Made by a program: the position numbers and the translations under genes. The notes beneath the pieces were generated by a model. The model searched no databases and was not told the DNA's origin. It saw nothing but the letters and a program-made list of their open reading frames with translations. Shown here piece after piece: positions 19,427 through 28,844 of a stretch of DNA of 64,000 bases; the stretch's first letter is position 1, and every line of letters starts with the position of its first letter. The stretch comes from Blattamonas nauphoetae (Eukaryota; Preaxostyla; Oxymonadida): positions 1 through 64,000 of the forward strand of contig JARBJD010000174.1 in assembly GCA_033064195.1 (NCBI GenBank), in the 5' to 3' direction.

Positions 19427-20012
19427 AGTGGAGTCAAAATTTAGGTCCATGTCAACAATTCGTCATTTTTTCTGGAAGTATAGCTTTTGGTCAAACTATG
19501 AAAAGGATAACATTTGAGAAATATCCTCCAATGTAATCCCGAGTTATCCTCAAAATCCCTCTATTCAACCACCTTTTTCATGTGTTCTCGTCATCTCTTC
19601 ACAACCTATGAACCGATTTTGATGAACTTTTCCACAGAAATGTTTTTGGGAGAAACGAACATTTAGCAAAAAATGGGGAAAAAAGGATGGGTATCTGGAA
19701 AGATGTGAAAAAAGGCTGTTTTGGCTGAGAAACATTTCAAGGGACAAAAATTGTCATTTTTTGAGTGTCTTTTATCGATAGATTTTCGAAAATAATACTT
19801 TTTCTTCGGTCTCAAACAGAGATCTGGTTCTGGAAAAATGATCGTCAAAAGTTTGGTAAATATGTGGAGGTTGGCTGTAAATCATATTTTTAGGTTTTCT
19901 CCGGATCGCGTGGGAGGAAAATTCCCACATTTTTTTATTTTTCTTAGTTTGACCAAAATGGTCCTTCACAGAAAAAAGTACCATTGTTGACATGGAACGA
20001 ATTGGTGACTCC
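19426..20012. mobile_element. Third, diverged copy of the MITE family
   Basis: The left end reads tagtggagtca and the right end tgactccact, with the block gttgacatggaacgaattgg just inside the right end as in the 13.5-kb copy. The internal part contains the same gaccgaagaaaaagtattat-type run in inverted form. The right half takes part in the large palindrome that follows. Confidence 0.55.
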
Positions 20013-20383
20013 ACTTCAAATCATTATAAAGGCTGCTATTCATACATTTTTCTCAACTATTTCGGCTCGTTTCTCCGAAACCAGCCATCCGTTTAGCACC
20101 ACATACTATCCATTGTTATCGTAAAGAATGGTACTTTTTTCTGTGAAGGACCATTTTGGTCAAACTAAGAAAAATAAAAAAATGTGGGAATTTTCCTCCC
20201 ACGCGATCCGGAGAAAACCTAAAAATATGATTTACAGCCAAACTCCACATATTTACCAAACTTTTGACGATCATTTTTCCAGAACCAGATCTCTGTTTGA
20301 GACCGAAGAAAAAGTATTATTTTCGAAAATCTATCGATAAAAGACACTCAAAAAATGACAAATTTTGTCCCTTGAAATGTTTC
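19729..20383. repeat. Large palindrome, 257-bp arms with a 141-bp spacer
   Basis: Arm 19729-19985 returns as its reverse complement at 20127-20383, and both arms have the same length of 257 bp. They appear near-identical by eye. The arm is the right half of the MITE copy, so the palindrome looks like an inverted partial duplication of that element. The arms contain a run reading ctaagaaaaataaaaaaatg and a central section that is open in several frames by chance. Confidence 0.88.
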
Positions 20384-21890
20384 AATCAATCTATCTCACT
20401 TCATCGAAGACATTTTTGAGGTAAAAACCTGGTATTAACTTATGAGTTGATCTTCTCTTCTTGTAACATAAGTTTTGTTCCCCTTCATTGTTCAGTCCTT
20501 TACCCTTCACTCGATCAAAAAGTCAAGAACAAACGTCGTTAATTCTGAAAGATTCCCTGAAAATCGTGAAATGGTCTCACTACTCACCAATTTCCAAGAC
20601 TTAATGCTCTCCCTTCAACCAGACCTGAAGGTGGGCCTTAAAGCCACAGTCTCTCTGTCGATGTCAATTCCAACCATATTGGGAATTAAAGTATTCTTAG
20701 CCTTCCTTTATAACAATTCAACGCCGTCGTCGTTATCTCTGTCCAGGTCATGTTTCTCCCTTATGTTTTGTATTCCATGCTAGTACAATTGGATTCCACC
20801 ACATTTCAATCCATCCTTTCCGAAAATGAAGTGAATGAGATCGTTTTAGTCGAAGAAGTTGCAGTTTCTGATAACTATTGCGCAGAAATCCGAAGCGAAA
20901 TCATGGAATGGCTGGACGCCAATCCACGCTCCCACACAAGAAATACAAAAGACGTGACTGAGATCATTACAAACGTCGATTCTTCACGAATGGATCGAGC
21001 GACGAGCCACCATTCATCGAACATTTGGATGTTTCATCCTGTAAGTATGAGAAGTGTTCATATCGTCGAAAATGTATACCAGACTTGGGTCGGAATTTTT
21101 GACATCATTCAAAAGTTCGATGGTCACAAACAAAAAAAGCAATAGAACACTCTCATCACGGCTTGATCAATGATCTCGAAAAGACGATTCAAGTATTTCA
21201 TGCACCAATTTTTGAGAATTATCGAGTCATTTCTCAACCATGAGAGGAGATTGGTTTTGAATGTTAGTCTTCGGACTTTTGAATGATGTCAAAAATTCAG
21301 ACCCACTTCTCGCCGCTTGGTCAGAGTGTGTTGGTCAAGTTGCGAACATATCCATTCCCCACAACTTGTTCTCTTTCTGATGATGCGAATTCTTCTCTGA
21401 TAGGTTCGTTCCCAATGTTCCAGGAGCACGTACACAAATTTCACACTCAACGGATCCTACACAATGAACAAAAAGCGTATCTCAAACCATTCAATGCGGT
21501 AGTCATAGCAGACTATTAACAAAACCTATTTCTTCTGCTAACACGAAACCAGCTCGGGCACTCTTTTTTCGAAAGACATCCTGTGGTTGTCTTTGGTGTG
21601 GTTGTTCATCTTTGTTATGCTGATGGACGAATATTGAAACAATCTTTTGTCCTTTCCTCTCGAAGAATATGAATAAGCAGTGATTCAATCTATTCAACGC
21701 TCTGCGGAAAGTAGTCTCGAACTCAACACTGTCAGAAATAAAAGGGGTTCAATTTTGGTGTCGCAATACTAGCTGACGTATTCTCATTGGTTGTCGACAG
21801 TGTGTGATCAATCATTTTCTCAAATATCTGTGAATTGTATTTTTGTCGATTCATTTTTGGTTGTTCTGTCATTGATATAAAAAAAGACAA
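20384..21890. other. Decayed region with two short plus-strand frames
   Basis: Open frames at 20475-20783, 20750-21145 (131 codons) and 21283-21519 have average protein-like composition but no recognised domain. The 20750-21145 frame has acidic helices and a Ser/His-rich end. They might be remains of the retroelement class seen at 16 kb, but this is a guess. No splice-linked gene model could be built. Confidence 0.3.
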
Positions 21891-21899
21891 AAATAGTCG

Positions 21900-22256
21900 T
21901 TGAGTAGTTCCTGTTCATGTTCGTGTAAGTTTCAAATGGACACCCCGATTCCCCTTTGGGGACGATCTATCTCAATCCTTCTCAATGACTGCTACGCTCT
22001 CACAGAGAATGGCGAAGTCCTTGAAGCAAATAAGTCTTGGGTGGACATGATTCACGGTCACATCTTAGTGATACCAACATGTACCCCGGGGACAATCTTT
22101 CGATCATCCGTCTCCAACACAACCTTCAATTCGTTCTACGCATCAGTCACGAGGGCACTATTTAGCCTGAGTATCTTGGAAGATGACGTCGAGGTCTCAC
22201 ACTTGCACGAACTGGACCTACTCTTCAAATGCAAAAGTAAAAATGCATATAAATAA
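21900..22256 (+). CDS. Element-derived cargo protein of unknown function (open copy)
   Basis: A 118-residue frame whose DNA matches the decayed copy at 12795-13075. The likely start is the second methionine, giving a protein that begins MDTPIPLWG. It is compact, with hydrophobic strands and little charge, and has no recognised domain. It ends next to, and opposite in direction to, a relic of the other cargo gene (22260-22560). The same two gene types are neighbours near 12-13 kb but in the opposite relative arrangement. It is treated as part of an old element fragment. Confidence 0.4.
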   Translation: MSSSCSCSCKFQMDTPIPLWGRSISILLNDCYALTENGEVLEANKSWVDMIHGHILVIPTCTPGTIFRSSVSNTTFNSFYASVTRALFSLSILEDDVEVSHLHELDLLFKCKSKNAYK

Positions 22257-22259
22257 AGC

Positions 22260-22560
22260 AACGTTAATTTTGTGAACACCCAAATCATCCCAAATCATCT
22301 CAGATGGAACAGGAACCTGCTTGTGCTCACCAATGAGTTCACAGTTGTACTTCCTCAGTTCATTCTCCACAAAGGATTGAGTGTAGTGTCGACGTTGTGA
22401 CATGTGTTGTCTGTTTCCTTGTTTCCACAACTTTGGTTTTATTCTCCACTCAACACCTTCATGATCATTGATTCCTGGTTCTGTGCTACGGACATACTCA
22501 GAAGCAAAATCACAATTCTCTTTTTCATTGATTCCATCAACTTTTCTCTCGGGTTCATTT
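22260..22560 (-). pseudogene. Relic of the 12063-12668 cargo gene
   Basis: The minus-strand translation contains YTQSFVENELRKYNCEL, which is identical to a stretch of the gene at 12063-12668, and a nearby GVEWRIKP block that is also shared. The upstream A/T-rich spacer (22556-22575) resembles the spacers before element genes. It is shorter than the full gene and broken. Confidence 0.75.
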
Positions 22561-22599
22561 TATGCAAAATAAATGAGTCAAAAATGAAATAACATCATT

Positions 22600-22798
22600 G
22601 AGATTTTCAAAAGTGTCATATCTTCACAACGTCTGATCAGAATTGAATAATTCTTGCACCAATCGAAAGAGCACATAGAAAAGAGCGTGATTTATTGATT
22701 TTCGTGGAGTATTGACGCCTCTACATCCCTTACGTCTCAGTTTTCTGATTCAAAGAACTGCTTTTCTTCTTCTATAAATCATAGATCATATGTGCATT
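22600..22798. other. Short stretch sharing a sequence with 15.7 kb
   Basis: The run gatttattgattttcgtgg near 22690 resembles gaattattgattttcgtgc near 15690 and both are followed by tattgacg. This suggests that both places carry the same element end or repeat. No gene is seen. Confidence 0.45.
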
Positions 22799-23361
22799 TC
22801 GCATGCATACCAATCTCGGGTATGGTCACCCCATTTACTAGATTCCACTTCACATTATAAACAAAGTTAGAGAACCATTTTTGTGAAATGAGGGCTTGTT
22901 AATGAAATTGGGACACCACGATCCTCTGTTTCGAACAACCTTTTCTCCATTGAAAGGACTTTATTTGATCCAATTCGACAAAAAACCAATATTGAGAGTA
23001 TGTGAGACGAACTGAACGATACAAAAAAAGGGAAAAATGCCCTTGGAATGAAATCAGGATTTGATGTGGTCAGGACGAAAGTATGGGGATTGATCTGAAT
23101 CCATCAAATCATTCCAAGGGCATTTTTCCCTTTTTTTGTATCGTTCAGTTCGTCTCACATACTCTCAATATTGGTTTTTTGTCGAATTGGATCAAATAAA
23201 GTCCTTTCAATGGAGAAAAGGTTGTTCGAAACAGAGGATCGTGGTGTCCCAATTTCATTAACAAGCCCTCATTTCACAAAAATGGTTCTCTAACTTTGTT
23301 TATAATGTGAAGTGGAATCTAGTAAATGGGGTGACCATACCCGAGATTGGTATGCATGCGA
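22799..23361. repeat. Large perfect palindrome, 253-bp arms with a 57-bp loop
   Basis: Arm 22799-23051 returns as its reverse complement at 23109-23361 with no mismatch found on reading. The outer end of each arm is tcgcatgcatacc/ggtatgcatgcga and the inner end is cccttggaatga/tcattccaaggg. The spacer 23052-23108 is unique. Transcribed from either side, it would fold into a hairpin of about 250 bp. There is no transposase. It could be a foldback element, a recent inverted duplication or a hairpin-RNA locus. Confidence 0.93.
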
Positions 23362-23640
23362 CTCGCTCATATCCATCGTGTGACGTTCAAAAGGGCGGTA
23401 AATGCGTGAAAATCAGTTTGGGGGAGAATCATGAGCTATGGATGCTCCGTCTTCCACACTCCTATTTTGGATTTGAAATGACGATCGGCCCAAGAAAGGC
23501 CAGAGGATGACGAGAACTGACAAGCACCACTTATTCACACTGTTGCTTTCTCTCAATTAGTTCATCAACATTATGTGCATATCTCAAAAGAGCACGAATC
23601 AAAACATTCGATCATTTGTGATCCTCTCACCCATCTCAAC
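23362..23640. other. Flank of the palindrome without a clear gene
   Basis: A short plus-strand frame starts inside the right palindrome arm (23307) and ends at 23510. It has no recognisable domain and is probably fortuitous. The rest is featureless. Confidence 0.35.
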
Positions 23641-24480
23641 CTCCTATCGACATCACTTTTCTTTCAGCTCCTCTTATCCCGCGATTTGAATTCACATCTC
23701 CATTCAACACTTCTGTCGTCTGGATTTCTCTCAATTTTGACTCTGTTGAATCCAACTTCGTGGAAATCTTTTCGACAAACAGTTCACTCCTCTCCTCATT
23801 TTTTAAGACATCACAATGACTTTATTGTGGAAATAAACACAACTTCAGGATGTATCTTCATTGTTTTTTCACTCTTATTGACATCTTTCTCTTTATTTAT
23901 CTGAGACAGACTTCGTTCTCAACCCCTCATCTGATGTGGATCGTGATACAAATTTTGGACAATCGCAAACATTTTAATCCCGAGATCCTGACTCCAGCCT
24001 TCATATCCCCAATCGGAATCCACCGTAAGTCCAACCATCAACCACGCTCTTCCGAACACTCTTCGCTCAACTTGAAAGTCCAGCATCGCTCGCGGATGGA
24101 ATTGCGGAGCTGCAGAAGCACATCTCTCGTCTTTCGTCTCCACAACAGAACCAGCAGCCTCCTTTCCCAATCAACCACCTTGTCTATCAACATCTCACTC
24201 TCGCCAATGCCCCGCTTGTCAACGGATTCACTTCCATCGCCTCCGACCTCTCCGAGAGATTCCTAAAGACATCACGCTCGTTCATCAAAACTCAGTTTGC
24301 TTCCACTAAGTCGGCACAAAGCCTTCTCCAACAGAAACCACATCCTCTCCCAACAAATGAAGAGTCGAACGAAGTCGACACCGCCAGCGATGAAACAATG
24401 TCTGTCACAGCTGTGTCTGTCTCGCAGTCAGATCACTCGGAATCGTCCACTCTCAAAGGACAGATATAGCAGCCCACTCG
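23640..24480 (+). pseudogene. Coding-like stretch upstream of the 21-bp repeat gene, not resolvable into an intact gene
   Basis: Several plus-strand stretches look like real coding sequence in successive frames. From about 24075 one reads PASLADGIAELQKHISRL and continues for about 120 codons to an in-frame TAG at 24467. An earlier one reads about 23 codons from 23911 and stops at TAA. GTATC and GTAAGT donors with AG acceptors exist (for example 24026 to 24078), but every join tried left at least one in-frame stop. Either an exon is missed or this host gene is decaying. It may be the 5' part of the gene at 24580-26043. Confidence 0.35.
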
Positions 24481-24579
24481 CTTGGGAAAAATGTTCAGAT
24501 CGCCATTTCAATTGACTGGACGATTGTTTGGACGACAAAAGGCTCCGTCAAAGAGCCAAAACAATGTGCAATCGCAGCA

Positions 24580-26043
24580 ATGCACAAATCGTTCTTGTCG
24601 ATCCTTTGCTCTCTCTTCAATGCACACACGATGACCACGAAGGATGAATTCTCACGGATCGCAGCCGACACAGTCCGTGACCTCCACACGACACTCCACT
24701 CTGCCTCCCGCACAGTTGGGAATGCACTCGGGGCTTTCGAAGGACATATCTTTTCTCTCTCGGCTCAACTGCTCTTCTCCGTCACATCAACACGACTTCT
24801 TCACTCCTTCTGTGTCCAGCGGCAGTCAGAGCCGCTTTTGGTCACTCTTCAGAATGAAGTCGTCCAGACGTACACACTCTTTTTCTCAGCCTCTCTCCAC
24901 CACATCCTCGCCCCCTTCCTCTCGTTCGCCCCACCTCTCTCTTCGGACATCGATGCTTTCACTGCTCATCCTGTCCCTGACATGGCTCTCTCAACGGACT
25001 CCAAAGCTCTCTCAACGGACTCCAAAGCTCTCTCAACGGACTCCAAAGCTCTCTCAACGGACTCCAAAGCTCTCTCAACGGACTCCAAAGCTCTCTCAAC
25101 GGACTCCAAAGCTCTCTCAACGGACTCCAAAGCTCTCTCAACGGACTCCAAAGCTCTCTCAACGGACTCCAAAGCTCTCTCAACGGACTCCAAAGCTCTC
25201 TCAACGGACTCCAAAGCTCTCTCAACGGACTCCAAAGCTCTCTCAACGGACTCCAAAGCTCTCTCAACGGACTCCAAAGCTCTCTCAACGGACTCCAAAG
25301 CTCTCTCAACGGACTCCAAAGCTCTCTCAACGGACTCCAAAGCTCTCTCAACGGACTCCAAAGCTCTCTCAACGGACTCCAAAGCTCTCTCAACGGACTC
25401 CAAAGCTCTCTCAACGGACTCCAAAGCTCTCTCAACGGACTCCAAAGCTCTCTCAACGGACTCCAAAGCTCTCTCAACGGACTCCAAAGCTCTCTCAACG
25501 GACTCCAAAGCTCTCTCAACGGACTCCAAAGCTCTCTCAACGGACTCCAAAGCTCTCTCAACGGACTCCAAAGCTCTCTCAACGGACTCCAAAGCTCTCT
25601 CAACGGACTCCAAAGCTCTCTCAACGGACTCCAAAGCTCTCTCAACGGACTCCAAAGCTCTCTCAACGGACTCCAAAGCTCTCTCAACGGACTCCAAAGC
25701 TCTCTCAACGGACTCCAAAGCTCTCTCAACGGACTCCAAAGCTCTCTCAACGGACTCCAAAGCTCTCTCAACGGACTCCAAAGCTCTCTCAACGGACTCC
25801 AAAGCTCTCTCAACGGACTCCAAAGCTCTCTCAACGGACTCCAAAGCTCTCATCGGTGCCCTCACTTCGACATACCAAACATTCTTCGCCAGTTACGAGT
25901 TCAAACACACAAACCGTTTCATGACGCAACTCAGTCAGAACGCGATCTGTTTGCTTCTTCTTTGCTTTATCTTGTTCAGCCCTTTTTCGATCAAAGCACG
26001 AGCAGTTCACAGTGGAGGCTGTGAAGACCCTCAACGATGTTGA
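24580..26043 (+). CDS. Protein with 41 tandem ALSTDSK heptapeptides
   Basis: The 487-codon frame starts with about 134 residues of ordinary, partly hydrophobic helical sequence. Then come exactly 41 heptapeptides ALSTDSK, and then about 65 residues with a hydrophobic stretch (LLLLCFILF). The frame used is the one in which the pre-repeat part looks protein-like. Another frame just after 25990 also looks coding (for example EAVKTLNDVETAVNK) and runs on to 26185, so the annotated C-terminus may be off by a frameshift or a missed intron. Ser/Thr-rich repeats of this type suit a surface or linker protein, but no signal peptide is seen. Confidence 0.45.
   Translation: MHKSFLSILCSLFNAHTMTTKDEFSRIAADTVRDLHTTLHSASRTVGNALGAFEGHIFSLSAQLLFSVTSTRLLHSFCVQRQSEPLLVTLQNEVVQTYTLFFSASLHHILAPFLSFAPPLSSDIDAFTAHPVPDMALSTDSKALSTDSKALSTDSKALSTDSKALSTDSKALSTDSKALSTDSKALSTDSKALSTDSKALSTDSKALSTDSKALSTDSKALSTDSKALSTDSKALSTDSKALSTDSKALSTDSKALSTDSKALSTDSKALSTDSKALSTDSKALSTDSKALSTDSKALSTDSKALSTDSKALSTDSKALSTDSKALSTDSKALSTDSKALSTDSKALSTDSKALSTDSKALSTDSKALSTDSKALSTDSKALSTDSKALSTDSKALSTDSKALSTDSKALSTDSKALSTDSKALIGALTSTYQTFFASYEFKHTNRFMTQLSQNAICLLLLCFILFSPFSIKARAVHSGGCEDPQRC
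24985..25845 (+). repeat. Perfect 21-bp tandem repeat, 41 copies
   Basis: A 21-bp unit runs head to tail for 861 bp with no variation seen between copies. All three plus-strand frames and two of the three minus-strand frames are free of stops in the repeat, because the unit length is a multiple of three and only one frame contains TGA. The long minus-strand open frames here are therefore artefacts. The perfect identity points to recent expansion or ongoing gene conversion. Confidence 0.97.
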
Positions 26044-26459
26044 AACTGCAGTGAACAAACAGTGTGATGCTCCACACTCTCCGTTCTTTTATTTCTGTAT
26101 TTTTCCGATTCGGGAGTTCTTCTCGTCACTCATCTCGCCCATGAGGAGCACAATTTTGGGTACTTCTCCAGCCACTCCGGTCTGAATTGCATTCCAAACT
26201 TAATCATCATAAACATGTCACATCGCTCACATAAGGCTATCTTTATTCAAGTTGATTTGATCAAGCCACTATTTTTTCCAATTTTTGGAACAATATTGTG
26301 AAAAACCAACTTCACCGATAATCGATAATGTCATCTCAGCAAGATGACACTGGTTCCCCCAAATCAGTAGGTTTTACGTCCGACGATCAGTATCAACTGC
26401 ATCTTTTTCAATCAAATTGATTATTTCATTTTATTCTCAGAATTCATCAGATCGAAACT
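26044..26459. other. Intergenic region
   Basis: A plus-strand frame after 26043 remains open to 26185 and may be the true 3' end of the repeat gene. A short ATG-containing piece near 26328 (MSSQQDDTG) with a GTAGG donor could be an upstream exon of the next gene, but its phase does not fit. The rest is A/T-rich promoter-like DNA. Confidence 0.4.
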
Positions 26460-28587
26460 ATGACAGAAGACATATTACTCGCTCCCAATTCTAACTTGTC
26501 TTCAAACCATCACCAAAGTTTTTCTCCAATTCTTTTCATCACTTTCTAGCACCAGATCATCACAAAATGACCACTCATCCAATTGAATTTCAAGACAATT
26601 CCATCCCAACCAAGTTTTCTCATCACAACAACCAGGTTCTCCCAACCCCACCTCAGCAATATCATGTTTACACTCCACACATTTCAAACGAAAAAGTCTC
26701 CTATGAATCATCTTCACCACGCCAACCATCTCCGAAAAGAATCATTCAAAAGAATTCCATCATCTCACAAAAAACACCAACATTTGTCCCAGTATTTGCA
26801 CCGTCACGTGCAAACACTGTTTCATCACCTTCTTATGTGTTTCTTCATCCATCTCAGCGTCAAAGACGACATCTTCTTGAGACAGGGCAGATAGATCTTT
26901 TAAATGAACGCGAATTACTTGCCAATGATCGCTCCATAAACCCAACAAACCCCAATTCAAACTTTGTTTCTCTGGACCTATGGATATGTGAGAACTGTGG
27001 GAAAGGGAGAATTGGAGAGGGGGGAACGTGCACTAATTGTGGAGAAACACTCATTATTCGGAATTCTCGCCCAAACGAGGATGAAACAGGACGACGAATT
27101 TTTGGAGTTGATCTTAAATTGAAGCACACTCCAACAAGACAAGGAACAAAGATTGAAGATATGGGTGTTCAAACAGGAGACAAGAAAGAGGATGTAGAAA
27201 ACAGTGAAAGTGAAGAGGGAAGTCCTGATTTTGATGAAGGAAGGAGAGCGAATCCAAAACCGAATTCTTCTTCGACCCGTTCTTCCCCCATTCGACCCTC
27301 ACTCAACACACCACTCGCTCACAACCACCACACCACACCATCAAAACCATCACAAATTCCGACCCAACCGAACACTTCACCAATTCCGATCTCCTCCAAA
27401 GTCACTCCCAACTCCTCACCCAAAACACCTCATCCATCTTCACACCCAGACAGCGACTCCGTCCCACACCCTCAAATCCAGGAGCCAGTCGTTGTCCACA
27501 CTCCAACACGGAACTTTGTGGAAGAGCCGATAACTCTGAAAGAATATGCGCGAATTGTCACAACGTCACAAACAGCAGACGATATTCTCGACGCGGAGAG
27601 TGCGTTCATTGTGAGCCGGAAGGAACGGAAGTTCAAAGAAAAGAAGAGCGAGCGCCTGCAAAGTCTCATTCATCGTTTGGATGACTTGGGAGGGGGACGA
27701 GTGTGGAACGAAAACAAACAGAAGCCGATCCACGCGGAAGGACACCTGTCGTATTCCGAAGTGAGTGAAGGAACAGTTCTGGAAGCAGGAATGAACACGA
27801 GTAAGAACACTCCACAGAAGCGGTCACCAGAAAAGATGAAAAGATCGCAACAAACATCCGCATCGCTCCAAGCGAGATTCCAACAGATGAGGACAAATGC
27901 GACAGGAGTGAATGGAAACAAAGACGACAGCATCCTCCCCGACGACTTAGCTGAATTTGAACGAGCAAAGTGGGTGGAGATGTTCGAAGAACAGCCAAAG
28001 AAGACCGGAGTAGCTTTGAAAGTCGGAATCACGGACCGATCACCAAACTTTCTGAACCGAACGAGAGAGGAGAGGCTCCGAAGGGAAGACGAACGGCTCG
28101 AACTTCAACAAGCTGCTCTTTGGGAACGGAAGGGAAGTCTTTCAGACAAGCTCAATCAAACACCACAAAAACAGGACCAGCTCGAAAGTGCAAGCAGCGA
28201 GGAAGAGGAGGACGAATGGATTTGTCTGTCAGACGGGCGACTCCTCAAACTCACGCCACAATCCCAACGAAACTCCACTCCTGCCCAACCGAAACGAACA
28301 CACCCAGATGATGATCCATGGATTCTTCAAGATTCCGATGGTGTTGCTTTCCTCAGAGGTGGGAAGGTCCGAACACGATGCGAGAAAGTCGAGTACGATG
28401 GAGGTTTCACTCTCTTTTTGTGTCATTTCTGACTTCTTTCTGTTTAACAGCTGGGACGCCGTCACATCGAACACCGCGACAGTATTATCCATCTTCAATC
28501 AGTTCTCCCTTCCGCTCAGAATTCTATGCGAAGAAGTGGCCAGCGAAAGGAAACGCTTCTCACAGTCCGCAAAAGAAAGGTCCCTGA
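26460..28587 (+). CDS. Zinc-ribbon protein with long disordered region
   Basis: A modelled protein of 682 residues from three exons (introns 26518-26549 and 28404-28450; donors GTTTTT and GTTTCA). A CxxC...CxxC zinc ribbon (WICENCGKG ... CTNCG) lies near residues 157-180. The region before it is His/Pro/Ser-rich and the region after it is acidic, then Pro/Ser/Thr-rich. A charged helical segment (FERAKWVEMFEEQPKK) near residue 480 is the best-ordered part of the C-terminal half. Zinc ribbons of this kind bind nucleic acid or protein partners. No named family was recognised, so the function is open. The 3' exon is chosen because it gives a clean GTTTCA donor and stops at 28587. Confidence 0.65.
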
Positions 28588-28844
28588 AGGATCTTGATGA
28601 TGATTACATTCTTCTTCTTTTATCCTCTTTCTTCCGAGAATGTCATTTCACTCTTTCCAATACATTGTTTTCTGTGATACCACAAAAATTCACCACGTAT
28701 CGTCTTTCATTACTTCAAGAATCTTCATCTGACACATCGTGCAGAAGAGGATGTTTGAAGATCATTTACAAACATGTTTTGTGAACCATATCGTCATCCG
28801 CAGGAACTTCCCCATTCTCTTTTTTTATCAATCCAAATTATTCC
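28588..28844. other. Intergenic region before the phosphatase gene
   Basis: T-rich on the plus strand with no splice-supported exon. It probably holds the 3' end of the zinc-ribbon gene and the promoter of the phosphatase gene. Confidence 0.4.

Noticed and set aside
19772-20340. Matching 70-80-codon frames in opposite orientation
   Set aside because: They are the two arms of the palindrome and share sequence for that reason; the arm belongs to a non-coding MITE.
22600-23361. CRISPR-like or terminator-like reading of the large palindrome
   Set aside because: There is one inverted pair with a unique loop, no regularly spaced direct repeats, and the genome is eukaryotic.
24959-25865. Two long minus-strand open frames across the 21-bp array
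   Set aside because: They exist only because the unit length is a multiple of three and lacks stops in those frames; the translation is a pure heptapeptide repeat with no flanking coding sequence.
24644-25924. Second plus-strand frame across the array (SQRTPKL repeat)
   Set aside because: Its pre-repeat translation is Ser/Pro/Arg-rich and unlike a real protein, whereas the chosen frame has ordinary helical sequence before the array.
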